DNA of 64,000 bases from assembly GCA_016933055.1 (NCBI GenBank), contig JAFGBS010000019.1, positions 62,001-126,000 of the forward strand. The letters are read 5' to 3'. Positions 43,982 through 53,189 of the stretch are shown here, piece by piece. Source of the DNA: Promethearchaeota archaeon (GTDB taxonomy: Archaea; Asgardarchaeota; Lokiarchaeia; Sigyniarchaeales; Promethearchaeaceae). The notes beneath the pieces were generated by a model. That model worked only from the letters and a program-made list of their open reading frames with translations. It searched no databases and was not told the DNA's origin. The position numbers and the translations under genes were made by a program. Position 1 is the stretch's first letter, and each line of letters begins with the position of its first letter.

Positions 43982-45100
43982 ATGCGATATTGTAAAAGAT
44001 GTGTAATGCCAGATACACGCCCCGGTATAAAATTTGATGAAAACGGAGTATGTTATCCTTGTCTCCGTGAGGAAAAGAAAGATCATATAGATTGGAATGC
44101 ACGTTATCGGGAATTAGAAAAATTGTGCAATAAATATCGAAAAAATTCCGATGAGTATGACTGTATTATTGCAGTAAGTGGAGGAAAAGATTCGCATTTT
44201 CAAGTTCATATAATTAAAAACATTATGCAAATGAATCCCTTGTTGGTTTCAGTAACAGATAATTTTCCAATGACCAAAGCAGGACAATCTAATTTTGATA
44301 ATATTTCAGAAGCATTCGGATGCGATATAATAGTAATGAAACCTAATATAAACCTCCAAAAGAATTTAATGAGAAAAACCTTTGAAAACTATGGGAAGCC
44401 AACTTGGCATATTGATCGTTTAATCTATACTTATCCACTCCATATGGCAATTAAATTTAATATACCTCTTGTTGTTTTCGGGGAGAATATTTCTCTTGAA
44501 TACGGGGGTCCTGGTGCAAATGATACATATTCTGCTATTGATCAGATCGAAAATGGTGTAGCATCTGACATTTCTTGGGAAGAATTAATCGATGAAAATA
44601 TTTCCATGAAAGATTTAGTTATGCTTAAAGCACCAACGAAAGAAGAAATGGATTCAGTTCATTTAGATCCGATTTATTTAAGCTATTTCATGAGATGGAA
44701 TGATTACCGGAGTTACAATATCGCAAAAAGATACGGATTCAAAGACCTAGCTAACGAATGGGAAAGAGAGCACCATATTGAAAATTTTTACCAAGTGGAC
44801 AATATGGCATATTTAATTCATCCGTGGATGAAATACCCGAAATTCGGTCACGCGACTGCTACTGATGCAGCCTGTAGATTTATAAAAATCGGTAAATTAA
44901 CCCGTGAGCAAGGAATTGAATTGGTGAAAAAACATGATCATAAGTTGGATCAAAGAGCTGTCCAAGAGTTCTGTGATTTCTTGGGATATACTAGAGCGGA
45001 ATTCTATGCAATTGTTGATAAATTCTATAATCCAGATTTATTCACAAAAGATCCTAAGACTGATGAATGGATTCTCAAAGATCCAATTTGGAGCCACTGA
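43982..45100 (+). CDS. N-acetyl-sugar amidotransferase (WbpG/PseA family)
   Basis: The 372-residue protein starts with a zinc-type Cys set (YCKRCVMPDTRP... CYPCLREEK) and an N-type ATP pyrophosphatase loop (IIAVSGGKDSHFQ), the standard plan of WbpG/PseA/LegA amidotransferases. These make acetamidino groups on amino sugars. They normally take ammonia from a HisH/HisF-like glutaminase pair, which the window does not contain. It is preceded by a GAGG Shine-Dalgarno site. The role could be modification of the nonulosonic acid or of the diacetamido-uronic acid made nearby. Confidence 0.88.
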   Translation: MRYCKRCVMPDTRPGIKFDENGVCYPCLREEKKDHIDWNARYRELEKLCNKYRKNSDEYDCIIAVSGGKDSHFQVHIIKNIMQMNPLLVSVTDNFPMTKAGQSNFDNISEAFGCDIIVMKPNINLQKNLMRKTFENYGKPTWHIDRLIYTYPLHMAIKFNIPLVVFGENISLEYGGPGANDTYSAIDQIENGVASDISWEELIDENISMKDLVMLKAPTKEEMDSVHLDPIYLSYFMRWNDYRSYNIAKRYGFKDLANEWEREHHIENFYQVDNMAYLIHPWMKYPKFGHATATDAACRFIKIGKLTREQGIELVKKHDHKLDQRAVQEFCDFLGYTRAEFYAIVDKFYNPDLFTKDPKTDEWILKDPIWSH

Positions 45101-45255
45101 AAACTTCATCTCTTATTTCTTTTAGTTAAATAATTCCACTTTTTTTAATGTTTGATCTCTTTTTCCTAAGTATAATCAAACTAGATATATGATTTTGGAT
45201 GATACAAAGATCAAATTTGGTCAAAATCTAATTCAAAAAACTTCCATTTAAATAA

Positions 45256-45595
45256 TCAACATCTATTCCGTGATACCCAATCTATCCCATAAGATAAGTG
45301 AGCAGAGGGTATATAGTAAGAAGTGCCATCCCTTTGGTGTACCATCAAACGCTTTGCATCTATGCCTCATGCTACGCATTCGGCTTTGGGTGTAGCCTAC
45401 CACCCTCATGATAAACGGGTGGGTAGTATTTCGACTCCCTACCCGCACCAAGGACTTAAGTATTCTACATCTGATCGGGTATGAAATTGGCAGAAGATGG
45501 TTATTTGGTTAAGATTTTTCAATTTCACGCTGTTTTACGATATTTTTACGTTAAAAAATTGATATTTACGATCTATTCAACAGAATAGATGTTGA
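45256..45595. mobile_element. MITE-like element, unit A
   Basis: This non-coding unit of 340 bp has perfect terminal inverted repeats, TCAACATCTATTC at 45256-45268 and GAATAGATGTTGA at 45583-45595. Near its right end ATCTATTC-AACA-GAATAGAT makes an 8-bp stem. It shares with unit B the blocks TATATAGTAAGAAGTGCC (45310-45327), CCCGCACCAAGGAC (45442-45455), TCTGATCGGGTAT (45470-45482) and the last 58 bases (45533-45590). It is less A/T-rich than its surroundings and has no open frame that looks real. It is read as a non-autonomous transposable element. Confidence 0.65.
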
Positions 45596-45599
45596 CTAA

Positions 45600-46021
45600 T
45601 CAATATCTATTCCATGATACCAAAAAATATTGCTTCGATTGAATACACGATATATAGTAAGAAGTGCCGTCAATTCCCTACGGGAGTGTAACTTCATCAT
45701 ATATGTGCTCCCTAACTCCTACGGATGTGCATTGGATCTTCCATTTGGACCACGTTCCCGCACCAAGGACATCTGTTTATTATATCTGATCGGGTATTTA
45801 AGCGACATGGGGGTTGTTACCTTTTTGTAGCCTTTTGTTACGCCTATCCATCGGTGGTCTATCAACCACCTCGGATAGACAAGCCTATTGTTTGTGAAGT
45901 GAGATTGCAATTGAGTTTGGATGGATCGTAAATTTTCAATTTTATAGGCTTGACGTTGTTTTACGATAGTTTTACGTTAAAGAATTGACATGTACGATCT
46001 ATTCAACAGAATAGATATCGA
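45600..46021. mobile_element. MITE-like element, unit B
   Basis: This second unit of 422 bp lies four bases after unit A in the same orientation. Its ends are TCAATATCTATTC (45600-45612) and GAATAGATATCGA (46009-46021), with one mismatch between the inverted copies. It has the same shared blocks as unit A at 45651-45668, 45757-45770, 45785-45797 and 45959-46016. An extra segment holds a strong hairpin: CTATCC (45844-45849) with GGATAG (45873-45878), enclosing GGTGGT and ACCACC. It has no transposase. It ends 32 bp before the sat stop codon. Confidence 0.65.
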
Positions 46022-46052
46022 CTAGAAAAAAGAGGAAAAAAGGAAAAAAAAT

Positions 46053-47771
46053 TTAGATATACCCGTATTCCCTCAAAATCTTAATTACTTTATCTTTACT
46101 TTCTTCAACAGTTTCTTTATCAGTTTCTAACACCAATTCAGGACTCTTTGGTACTTCATAAGGATCATTAACACCTGTAAAATTCAAAATCTCTCCTTTT
46201 TTGGCTTTTTCGTATAATCCTTTCACATCACGTTTTTCACATTCATCAATCGGGCATTTTACATACACTTCGATAAAATTTCCGATTAATTGGCGAATCT
46301 CGTCCCTTATGATACGATATGGAGCGATATTGGCCATTAGGACAATTATGTTATTTCGAGTAAGTAAATGAGCAACAAATCCGACTCTTCTGATGTTTTT
46401 ATCCCGATCTTCTTTACTGAATCCAAGGTCAGCTGTTAAATGCTGACGTACTACATCCCCATCAAGCCTTTCAATTATATACCCTTGTTTTCGTAATTCT
46501 TGAACAACAGCTTTTGATACTGTAGTTTTTCCCGCACCACTTAGACCTGTGAATAAAACTGTTACACCCTTTTGTTTAACAGCTAAATGTTTACCATTAA
46601 TCGCATTATTAAGAATCATTGCTACCTCAGGGCGAGTAAATTCTTCTGGTAGCATTTTTTGTTCATTTAACATCTGTCGCACTTTAGTACCAGACAAATA
46701 TACGTGAGCTTCACTTCCATGAGGACATGTTCTTCTTGTAACCATTTGTTTACAGATTTTACAGTAAAAAGCATGTTCCATTTTAAATGGTTGAATTCTT
46801 AATTCACCCTCATTAAATTGGTCGAAAATCTCTTGTGCGTCATAAGTTCCGTAGTATTTTCCAACCCCAGCATGATCTCGGCCAATTATAATATGTGAAC
46901 AACCATAATTCTGTCTTGCAATTGCATGCATAATCGCTTCTCTTGGACCCGCATATCGCATATATGCTGGAAAAATGCTTAGGAGAGTTCTGTCCTTTGG
47001 ATAATATGAATTTATAATAGTTTTGTATGTTTCCATCCTCACATTGAGAGGAATATCATCTTTCTTTGGAGATTCAGCTAGTGGATGTATCAATAAACCG
47101 TCCACGGTTTCCAACGCAATTTTTTGTAGGTATTCATGGGCACGATGGATAGGATTACGAGTTTGAAAAGCAACCACAGTATTCCAATTCTGTGATTTAA
47201 AATATTCTCTAGTCTGTTTTGGACTCAATCTGTATTCCGTAAACTCTTCATGAGGAAGATCTCCCACTAATGTTACTTTACCAGCTAAATAAACATTTTT
47301 TCTATTATATAATATATTCACCCCTGGATGTGCAATATCGTCTGTACCAAAAACTAATTTTGCTTCCTTTTCTTTTTTAGGCTTGTATATTTCTGAAATC
47401 TCTATCACACCGATGATTGTGTTTTTCCACGTCAATCCTACATAGATATTTGGTTTTAATTGAGAAACAAAGTCTTCATCTACAGCTAATGTAACTGGAA
47501 TTGGCCAAACAGTTCCATCTACTAATCTCATGTTTTCTAAAACGTTGAGGTAATCTTTTTCTCCCATAAAACCCGTTAATGGAGAATATACGCCTGTAGC
47601 TAAACATTCAAAGTCTGTAAAGCTAAACTCATCCAATTCTAATTTTGGGGAATTATTTAACAAATCAAGGATTTTAAATCGTTCTTTCTCATCGTTTATC
47701 ACTGATTGCACTAATTTTCCTCCATGGGGTTGTATTAATGCATTCTTTGATTGACCTTTTTCCATTTTCAT
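46053..47771 (-). CDS. Bifunctional sulfate adenylyltransferase / APS kinase (PAPS synthetase)
   Basis: The 572-residue protein fuses two enzymes. Residues 1-390 are an ATP sulfurylase with FQTRNPIHRAHE (about 202), GRDHAGVG (about 294) and the zinc-site CKICKQMVTRRTC. Residues 395-572 are an APS kinase with P-loop GLSGAGKTT (about 404), RLDGDVVRQ and the TGVNDPYEVPKSPEL region. Together they turn sulfate and two ATP into PAPS. No PAPS reductase is nearby, while a sulfotransferase lies 2.3 kb away, so a biosynthetic sulfation role is favoured. ATG 47765 is an alternative start. Confidence 0.94.
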   Translation of the reverse strand: MKMEKGQSKNALIQPHGGKLVQSVINDEKERFKILDLLNNSPKLELDEFSFTDFECLATGVYSPLTGFMGEKDYLNVLENMRLVDGTVWPIPVTLAVDEDFVSQLKPNIYVGLTWKNTIIGVIEISEIYKPKKEKEAKLVFGTDDIAHPGVNILYNRKNVYLAGKVTLVGDLPHEEFTEYRLSPKQTREYFKSQNWNTVVAFQTRNPIHRAHEYLQKIALETVDGLLIHPLAESPKKDDIPLNVRMETYKTIINSYYPKDRTLLSIFPAYMRYAGPREAIMHAIARQNYGCSHIIIGRDHAGVGKYYGTYDAQEIFDQFNEGELRIQPFKMEHAFYCKICKQMVTRRTCPHGSEAHVYLSGTKVRQMLNEQKMLPEEFTRPEVAMILNNAINGKHLAVKQKGVTVLFTGLSGAGKTTVSKAVVQELRKQGYIIERLDGDVVRQHLTADLGFSKEDRDKNIRRVGFVAHLLTRNNIIVLMANIAPYRIIRDEIRQLIGNFIEVYVKCPIDECEKRDVKGLYEKAKKGEILNFTGVNDPYEVPKSPELVLETDKETVEESKDKVIKILREYGYI

Positions 47772-47869
47772 CGCATTCTTTCCAAAATCATATTAATTTG
47801 AAAAATAAGATTAGCTTATAGAAGTTTTTGTCATAGTTCTTTTTAAAAAATAAATTTAATAAATACTTA

Positions 47870-47890
47870 AATAGGTAAACAAAACCTATT
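47870..47890. promoter_or_regulatory. Inverted repeat in the sat promoter region
   Basis: AATAGGT (47870-47876) and ACCTATT (47884-47890) form a 7-bp inverted repeat separated by seven bases, about 100 bp upstream of the sat ATG. On the minus strand it directly precedes an A/T-rich tttaagtatttatt box, so it could be an operator for the PAPS synthetase gene. Confidence 0.3.
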
Positions 47891-48241
47891 AGATTTTTTC
47901 TTTTTAAGAAATTTATGGAGAATTTTTTTAAAAGGAATTTTCAATTTTGCATTTTCATGTGAGTTAATATCTTCTTTGGGTTATAACCTTAAAAAATAAT
48001 TAGATATATGATAAAAAAGCAAAAAAAAGTGAAAAAATGAATTCCTATGGGTACAACTATTGTAATCTGGTTGTATAAATCCATCCCAATAAAATTTAAT
48101 ATATTTTCTACAAATTTTATAATTAATTCTAAGGGAATTAACCATTTAATCATCAAAAATAGCATATAATTAATAAAAAAATCAAAACAACAATTATAAG
48201 GTGCTGAAATATGTTCCACAAAGAGATTCTCATTGTCTTAA

Positions 48242-48310
48242 TAATCAACATCTATACGGGTCCATCCATGCAATTTTGTAACCCATTAACGTAATTCTAT
48301 CGTAAAACTA
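48242..48310. repeat. Possible partial copy of the MITE-like family
   Basis: TAATCAACATCTAT at 48242-48255 is identical to the left end of unit A and its flank at 45252-45265. It is followed at about 48285-48309 by TTAACGTAATTCTATCGTAAAAC, which resembles the reverse complement of the shared 3' block TTTTACGATAGTTTTACGTTAA. The two pieces lie only 30 bp apart, so this looks like a rearranged or internally deleted copy. Confidence 0.4.
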
Positions 48311-48384
48311 GTCTGAATGTATAAGAAGTAATCGTAGAACAATTTTTTCAATCATTACATTATCCAGTGGCTAAAAGGAATACT

Positions 48385-48463
48385 TACGATACAAACTAAA
48401 TTTTCACGTTGATAGTCAATTTAATTTGAATATAGGGGACGTGAAAATTTAGCTTGTAGCGTA
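48385..48463. repeat. Long imperfect inverted repeat
   Basis: Arms 48385-48409 and 48439-48463 pair at 23 of 25 positions with a 29-base spacer. The inner 14 bp, CTAAATTTTCACGT with ACGTGAAAATTTAG, are perfect. It lies 130 bp upstream of the decayed flippase gene. It could be a small element, a structured RNA or a terminator-like hairpin; there is no T-run directly after it. Confidence 0.5.
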
Positions 48464-48598
48464 GTTTGAGATAGAAAGGACTCAACCAGAAAGAAAGTGG
48501 TTAGAAAAATATTTGAGTTTGCTTAATTTGGGGTAGAGGAATTGTTTGACGTACCAAATTCTATTTAATGATGGTGTTATTCAAAATTAATATACAAA

Positions 48599-50806
48599 AT
48601 GCCCCATGAAATCCAAAAAAAACCCACAAGTTTAAGTAAAGTTATAGCTACAGGCTCTATCACTTTTAGTATTGCGGGTTTAATTCAACAATTCCTTCTG
48701 TTTGCTCAATCAATAATTACGTATAGATTATTAACGGTAGAGCAAAGAGGTGAATATGACATAATTTGGTCTATATTTGCATTAGCGGGAACCTTTACCT
48801 TTACAAAGATGTTTTCTCAAATCGTTATTAAAAAAGTGGCTGCAAATAAAGATAATTCACAAAAAATAAATCAGACTGTAACGGGTTACATTGTTTATGC
48901 AGTAGGAACTTCAGTCTTATTTGTGTTCTTTTTCCTCGTCTGTTTTATTTTGGATCGTTTGAAAATTATGCGGATTATTCCTTATACACTGCCTTTATTT
49001 ATTGTTTCAATTGTTGTATTCTATTCAATTGTAGAATATAATTTTTTATTGGTGGGTTTGGGTAAATATTTTAGTTATAATTTGATACAAATACTTTCTG
49101 CGATAATTCATTTCGTCCTATGTGTGGGATCCCTCATTTTTTCAAGTTTTTCACATCTATTCCTCCCTATTATGGTGTTTTATTGATTTAATATTGAAAA
49201 CGAATAATCATGCAAATTCTGACAACCTATATGGTTTGGAAAAAGTATGGGAGATTTCGAATAAAACTAAAAGATTTAAAAGGATTTAGAAGTTTGTTTG
49301 GTGAAAGTCTAGGATTAGGAATAGATTTTATTATATACGACATTTTAATTGACGGTTCGATTATTATATTAGCGTTTTTTGCACCAGATAATGTCGTAGG
49401 GAATTTTAGGGGAATGCGAGATGCTGGAATAAATATTTTCCGAATTATTGTATTATTGCTGGGAACTATGCTGCTTTCCACTATCCCCAGTTATTTGAAA
49501 AAATTTGAATATGATACAGTGGAAAAAATGACCGGTTATGTGACAAAAATCAACCTATATTTTTTTGTCTATTATCATGCTGGCAATGTTTATAATTCCA
49601 GAAGCTTATATCAGAGTTTTTAATAGCGAGATCTATCTTGATATACAAGGAGTATTTTTTTTTAGTTGTTTTCAGATTCTTTTTAATATATTGTCTTTAG
49701 CGGTTAGCCCAATTTTGATTGGTCAGAGTAGAATTCACATAATGATATTCTTGCATGCGATTCGGGCAATGATATTCTTATTACTTTCTTTTATCTTTCT
49801 ACCGGTAGTAGAAAATAAACTCTATGGAATACTAACAATTATCTCCATATCTTACATTGTTAATATCATTTCAACAATTTATATTGCTCAAAATACGAGT
49901 AAAGTACATTTCTTAAAATATTTAAAAAAAATCTTTCTTATTACAGTTCTATTTCTGACAATTTGCATCCTTATAATGTTTCCGTTTCATATTAAACTGA
50001 TTTTTCTGTGGAAAATCCCCCTTTTTCTCGGGGTGGTCATTATATTCCATATAGTGATAATTACAGTTGGTACAATTACCAAACAAGATATAGAGATTAT
50101 TAAAAACATCATTAGATCATTCTTTACGACAGATAAGGATACTAAATGGAAGAAATGGATAAAATAAAGTGAGGATTTCGTTGCTTGGATATTTAAAATC
50201 CTCAGATTGATTCCTTTTAAAGATTCTCAAATAAGTATAGACAACGATGTTGTATTAAAAGAAAATGTGTGTATTAGCCCCCAATCCAATAACTTTAAAA
50301 ATTTAATTCAGAATTTCGAGAAATAGGGATTTTTTGTGATTATTATAACTTTCCACAACACTCATGGGATAATTCACCAAAGAAATGTAGGATATTTTGA
50401 ATTTTTTTTCGCATCGACTAAAAATTTTCCTAAGGAATCAGTGAGAATTTTTGAAGCAGTGAATAGTCATAAAAAATTTAAATATGTAATCTCAATTGAT
50501 TAAGTAGGATTAGGAATTGTAAAATATACTAGAGTTAAATCGAAATTCATCATTATTATTGAAAATTATTAGAGGAATCAAATGAAAGATATTTTCAAGT
50601 CCTCCAAAACTCGAAAAAAGTTACGTGGATTTGGTGTATTTTTTCATGGAATGTCGCAATGGTTTAATATGTTTGAAATTTTTACCAGAGTTCAAACAAT
50701 TGTTGTAAAATCTGAAGCAATTAAAGAAACTGTCAAAAAATATACCGGTTCTGAGGAGAATATATTATTTATTACTAAGGATTTTAATGTTCTTGAGGTA
50801 ATGTAG
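48599..50806 (+). pseudogene. Decayed flippase - GT-B half fusion (copy of 53190-55391)
   Basis: Three reading frames in succession reproduce most of the intact flippase at 53190: SITFSIAGLIQQFLLFAQSI at the start, KKYGRF in the middle, IPEAYIRVFN later, and the FKILRLIPFKD linker and GT-like tail at the end. Frame is lost near 49150-49190 and again at the T-run near 49560-49566. In the last frame there are stops at 50165, 50324, 50501 and 50570. The number of lesions argues for true decay rather than sequencing error. The original product would have been a Wzx-type glycan flippase. The gene lies upstream of the intact GT4 gene at 50903. Confidence 0.8.
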
Positions 50807-50902
50807 AACATAGTGATAATCTCGCTATGAGATATGTGAGATATAAATACATTTTTGTTCTTACTCTAAATGTTATAAATAATCATTTAAATAGGATTAG
50901 TC

Positions 50903-52093
50903 ATGTTAAAGATATGTTTCGTCACCGATAGACTCCCGATACATCAATTAGGAGGAATGGAGCAACATGGGTTCATTGTCAGTACAGAACTTGCACATAG
51001 GGGAAATCAAGTGACAGTCTTGACCACAAAACATCCAGAGGGAATCCAAAGTGAAAAATCTGAAGAAAATCTTGAATTCTTTTATCTAAGTTCCCAAGGA
51101 AAGTATTCAAAAGAGTTCGAGCAAGAATTACACCGCAAATATTGGGAGTTGCACGAAAAATTAAATTTTAATGTGATTTATTCAGAGAGTACTACGGCAA
51201 CCGCATTGATCAGAGATAAAAATATATCAATCCCAATTGTATGTTTGATGCATGGTTTTGTTGATAATAATTATGTAAAAAGATGGAAGAGGGGGGATTT
51301 ACGTGGAAAATTATCAGCTATTAGGCAATGGTTGATAATAAAAAAAACACCTGTTAAAAAAAGAGCTTATTCTCAGTGTGATCATCTAATAACCATTAGT
51401 CAGAAGAATTTAGAGCAATTTATTAGACAAAAGCCTTCACTTGCCTCTCGGATTTCTTTGGTTTATAACGGTATTGACACAGAATTATTTAAGCCATTTA
51501 TTACCAATAAATGGCGAGAAAAATTAAATTTGGAATCAAGTCATGTGATTGTATATACGGGCAGGATAACAAAATCGAAAGGAATTCATATCATGATCCA
51601 ATTAATCCCCATTTTAAAAAAAACATATCCAGATATACAATTATTAATTGCAGGTACTGGTAATTATCTGAATGAATTGAAAAAAATGACCAAAAATTAT
51701 GACATCCAGGATTGTGTGCATTTTTTAGGATTTATCGAGAATAAAAATGTGCCCGAATTATTAAATACAGCAGATTTGTTTATTTTCACAACGTTGTCCA
51801 TTGAAGGATTACCTTACAATGTAATTGAAGCTCTATCATGTGGTTGTGCCATAATAGGATCGAATTCCGAAGGTGTAGACGAGATCATTGAAAATTATGA
51901 GGATGGCATCTTGGTAAATCCTAAAAACTCTCAGCAAATACTAAAGGAAATCCACTGGGTTTTTCAAAATCCTGATAAAGTCGAAAAAATGAAGAATAAC
52001 GCCCGTAGGAAGGCAATAGAAAATTTTAGTATAAACAAAATGATGGATGGAATAATTAATGTTTTACATAAAGTGGAAAAACAATTAAAGTAG
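50903..52093 (+). CDS. Glycosyltransferase family 4
   Basis: The 396-residue GT-B enzyme has the donor-side start FVTDRLPIHQLGGMEQHGFIV, the middle segment ISLVYNGIDTELFKP, the phosphate-binding TGRITKSKGIHIMIQ, and the C-terminal acidic motif EGLPYNVIEALSCGCAIIGSNSEGVDEII. It would add a sugar from a nucleotide donor to a lipid-linked glycan at the cytoplasmic face. The sugar is not predictable. It follows the decayed flippase by 96 bp and a decayed paralog lies convergently downstream. Its stop is four bases from the end of that pseudogene. Confidence 0.92.
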   Translation: MLKICFVTDRLPIHQLGGMEQHGFIVSTELAHRGNQVTVLTTKHPEGIQSEKSEENLEFFYLSSQGKYSKEFEQELHRKYWELHEKLNFNVIYSESTTATALIRDKNISIPIVCLMHGFVDNNYVKRWKRGDLRGKLSAIRQWLIIKKTPVKKRAYSQCDHLITISQKNLEQFIRQKPSLASRISLVYNGIDTELFKPFITNKWREKLNLESSHVIVYTGRITKSKGIHIMIQLIPILKKTYPDIQLLIAGTGNYLNELKKMTKNYDIQDCVHFLGFIENKNVPELLNTADLFIFTTLSIEGLPYNVIEALSCGCAIIGSNSEGVDEIIENYEDGILVNPKNSQQILKEIHWVFQNPDKVEKMKNNARRKAIENFSINKMMDGIINVLHKVEKQLK

Positions 52094-52097
52094 AAAA

Positions 52098-52978
52098 TCA
52101 AATGGTGATTTCTTTGTATTTCAGCAATGTTTTGGTAACGTAGGGTGATATTGATCCTTGTCCAATGATATTTAGAAGTATTTTATCTAAAGTTGGGTCA
52201 ATCATTGCTCCAAATTTTAGTATTTGGATTTCTTCATATTCATATTTTGGATGGTAACTAGCATCTAAAATTAAATGTATACCTTTCTCTTTGGTTAATC
52301 GTCCAGTATTAATAAAAACGTGATTGGAGACAAATCCAAGTTTATTTTCCCATTTATGAGTAGAATTAGGTTTGAAAAGCTCAGTATCAATTTCATTATA
52401 CACTAATGAGATTTTTGATTTTAAATTGAGATTTTGTTTCAAATAGCTGTTACAGTGCGTTTTACTTATGGTGATGAGGTGATCCCGTCTTGAAGCAACT
52501 CTTTTCCTAACTGGAATTTTTTTTGTTTTTATCCACCAAATATTGCTGAAATCTTTCCTCTAATGTCTCCTCTTCTCTATCTTGTCACATAATTATCATC
52601 CCAAAACCCATGCATTAAACCCACAATCGGGATATTTAAACAACTTTCCTCCAAGATAGTCTTTTCTTGAAACACTTGCCAGAATAAATCACATTAAAGG
52701 GTTGTTGATTATGCAATTCTCAGAATTTTCTCATCATACAAATTTCAAAATCTTTATGATATGTTCCCGCTTGCTCTCCCATGCAATAAAACTGTAAATT
52801 ATCACACATTTTTTCAAAAATAATTCCCTTAGGATGTTATTTTGTAAATATTATTCCCATATATATGACCTCGATCTGTTATTCCTTTACATAATGTTAA
52901 TGCATGAATTTGCATTCCTCCTAAGTTAAGTATTGGAAATCTATAACAGATAAAGAAGATTTTAAGCATATTTGCACA
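52098..52978 (-). pseudogene. Decayed GT4 gene whose 3' end is a copy of the ftsZ 3' end
   Basis: Read on the minus strand from about 52978, the segment reproduces the GT4 at 50903: FPILNLGGMQIHA, IPIVGLMHGFWDDNYV, RRGDIRGKISAI and then an open part with ISLVYNEIDTELFKP and TGRLTKEKGIHL, with stops and frame changes before the last part. At about 52219 the homology switches: KFGAMIDPTLDKILLNIIGQG and SPYV match the FtsZ C-terminus encoded at 55558-55678. The plus-strand sequence atcattgctccaaatttta at 52201-52219 is identical to part of ftsZ. The open 114-codon part (52098-52442) is thus a chimera and probably not functional. Confidence 0.75.
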
Positions 52979-53189
52979 TTATTTGTGAAAACTTTAAAAT
53001 TCTTTGCTCTTTCGTGATCCATCAAGAATAATCATAGTTAATCGGACATTTATTAAATGAACATTATTGTTTCCTATTATGCGAAAATTGTTCATTGGGA
53101 CTTTGAATATAAATTTCATAAAATAAGTAATCATAGATCCCATAGGATATTTAACTGGAATTTTATTCACATTACAAGAGATTGCTTAT

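Noticed and set aside
45263..45931. Several 62-68 codon open frames within the MITE-like units
   Set aside because: They conflict in strand and frame, differ between the two related units and overlap the hairpins, so coding is unlikely.
45256..46021. CRISPR array
   Set aside because: The repeated blocks are of different lengths, irregularly spaced and bounded by terminal inverted repeats; no short regular repeat-spacer pattern exists here or elsewhere in the window.
47989..48219. 76-codon hydrophobic open frame on the minus strand
   Set aside because: It lies in very A/T-rich intergenic DNA where hydrophobic codons arise by chance; there is no Shine-Dalgarno site, promoter spacing or recognisable motif.
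49560..49566. Frameshift in the T-run of the first flippase copy as a sequencing error
   Set aside because: A homopolymer error is possible at this one site, but four further in-frame stops and another frame change make real decay the better explanation.
52098..52442. 114-codon open frame considered as an independent small gene
   Set aside because: Its two halves match GT4 and FtsZ segments, and the upstream sequence on the same strand is a decayed GT4, so it is treated as part of a pseudogene.
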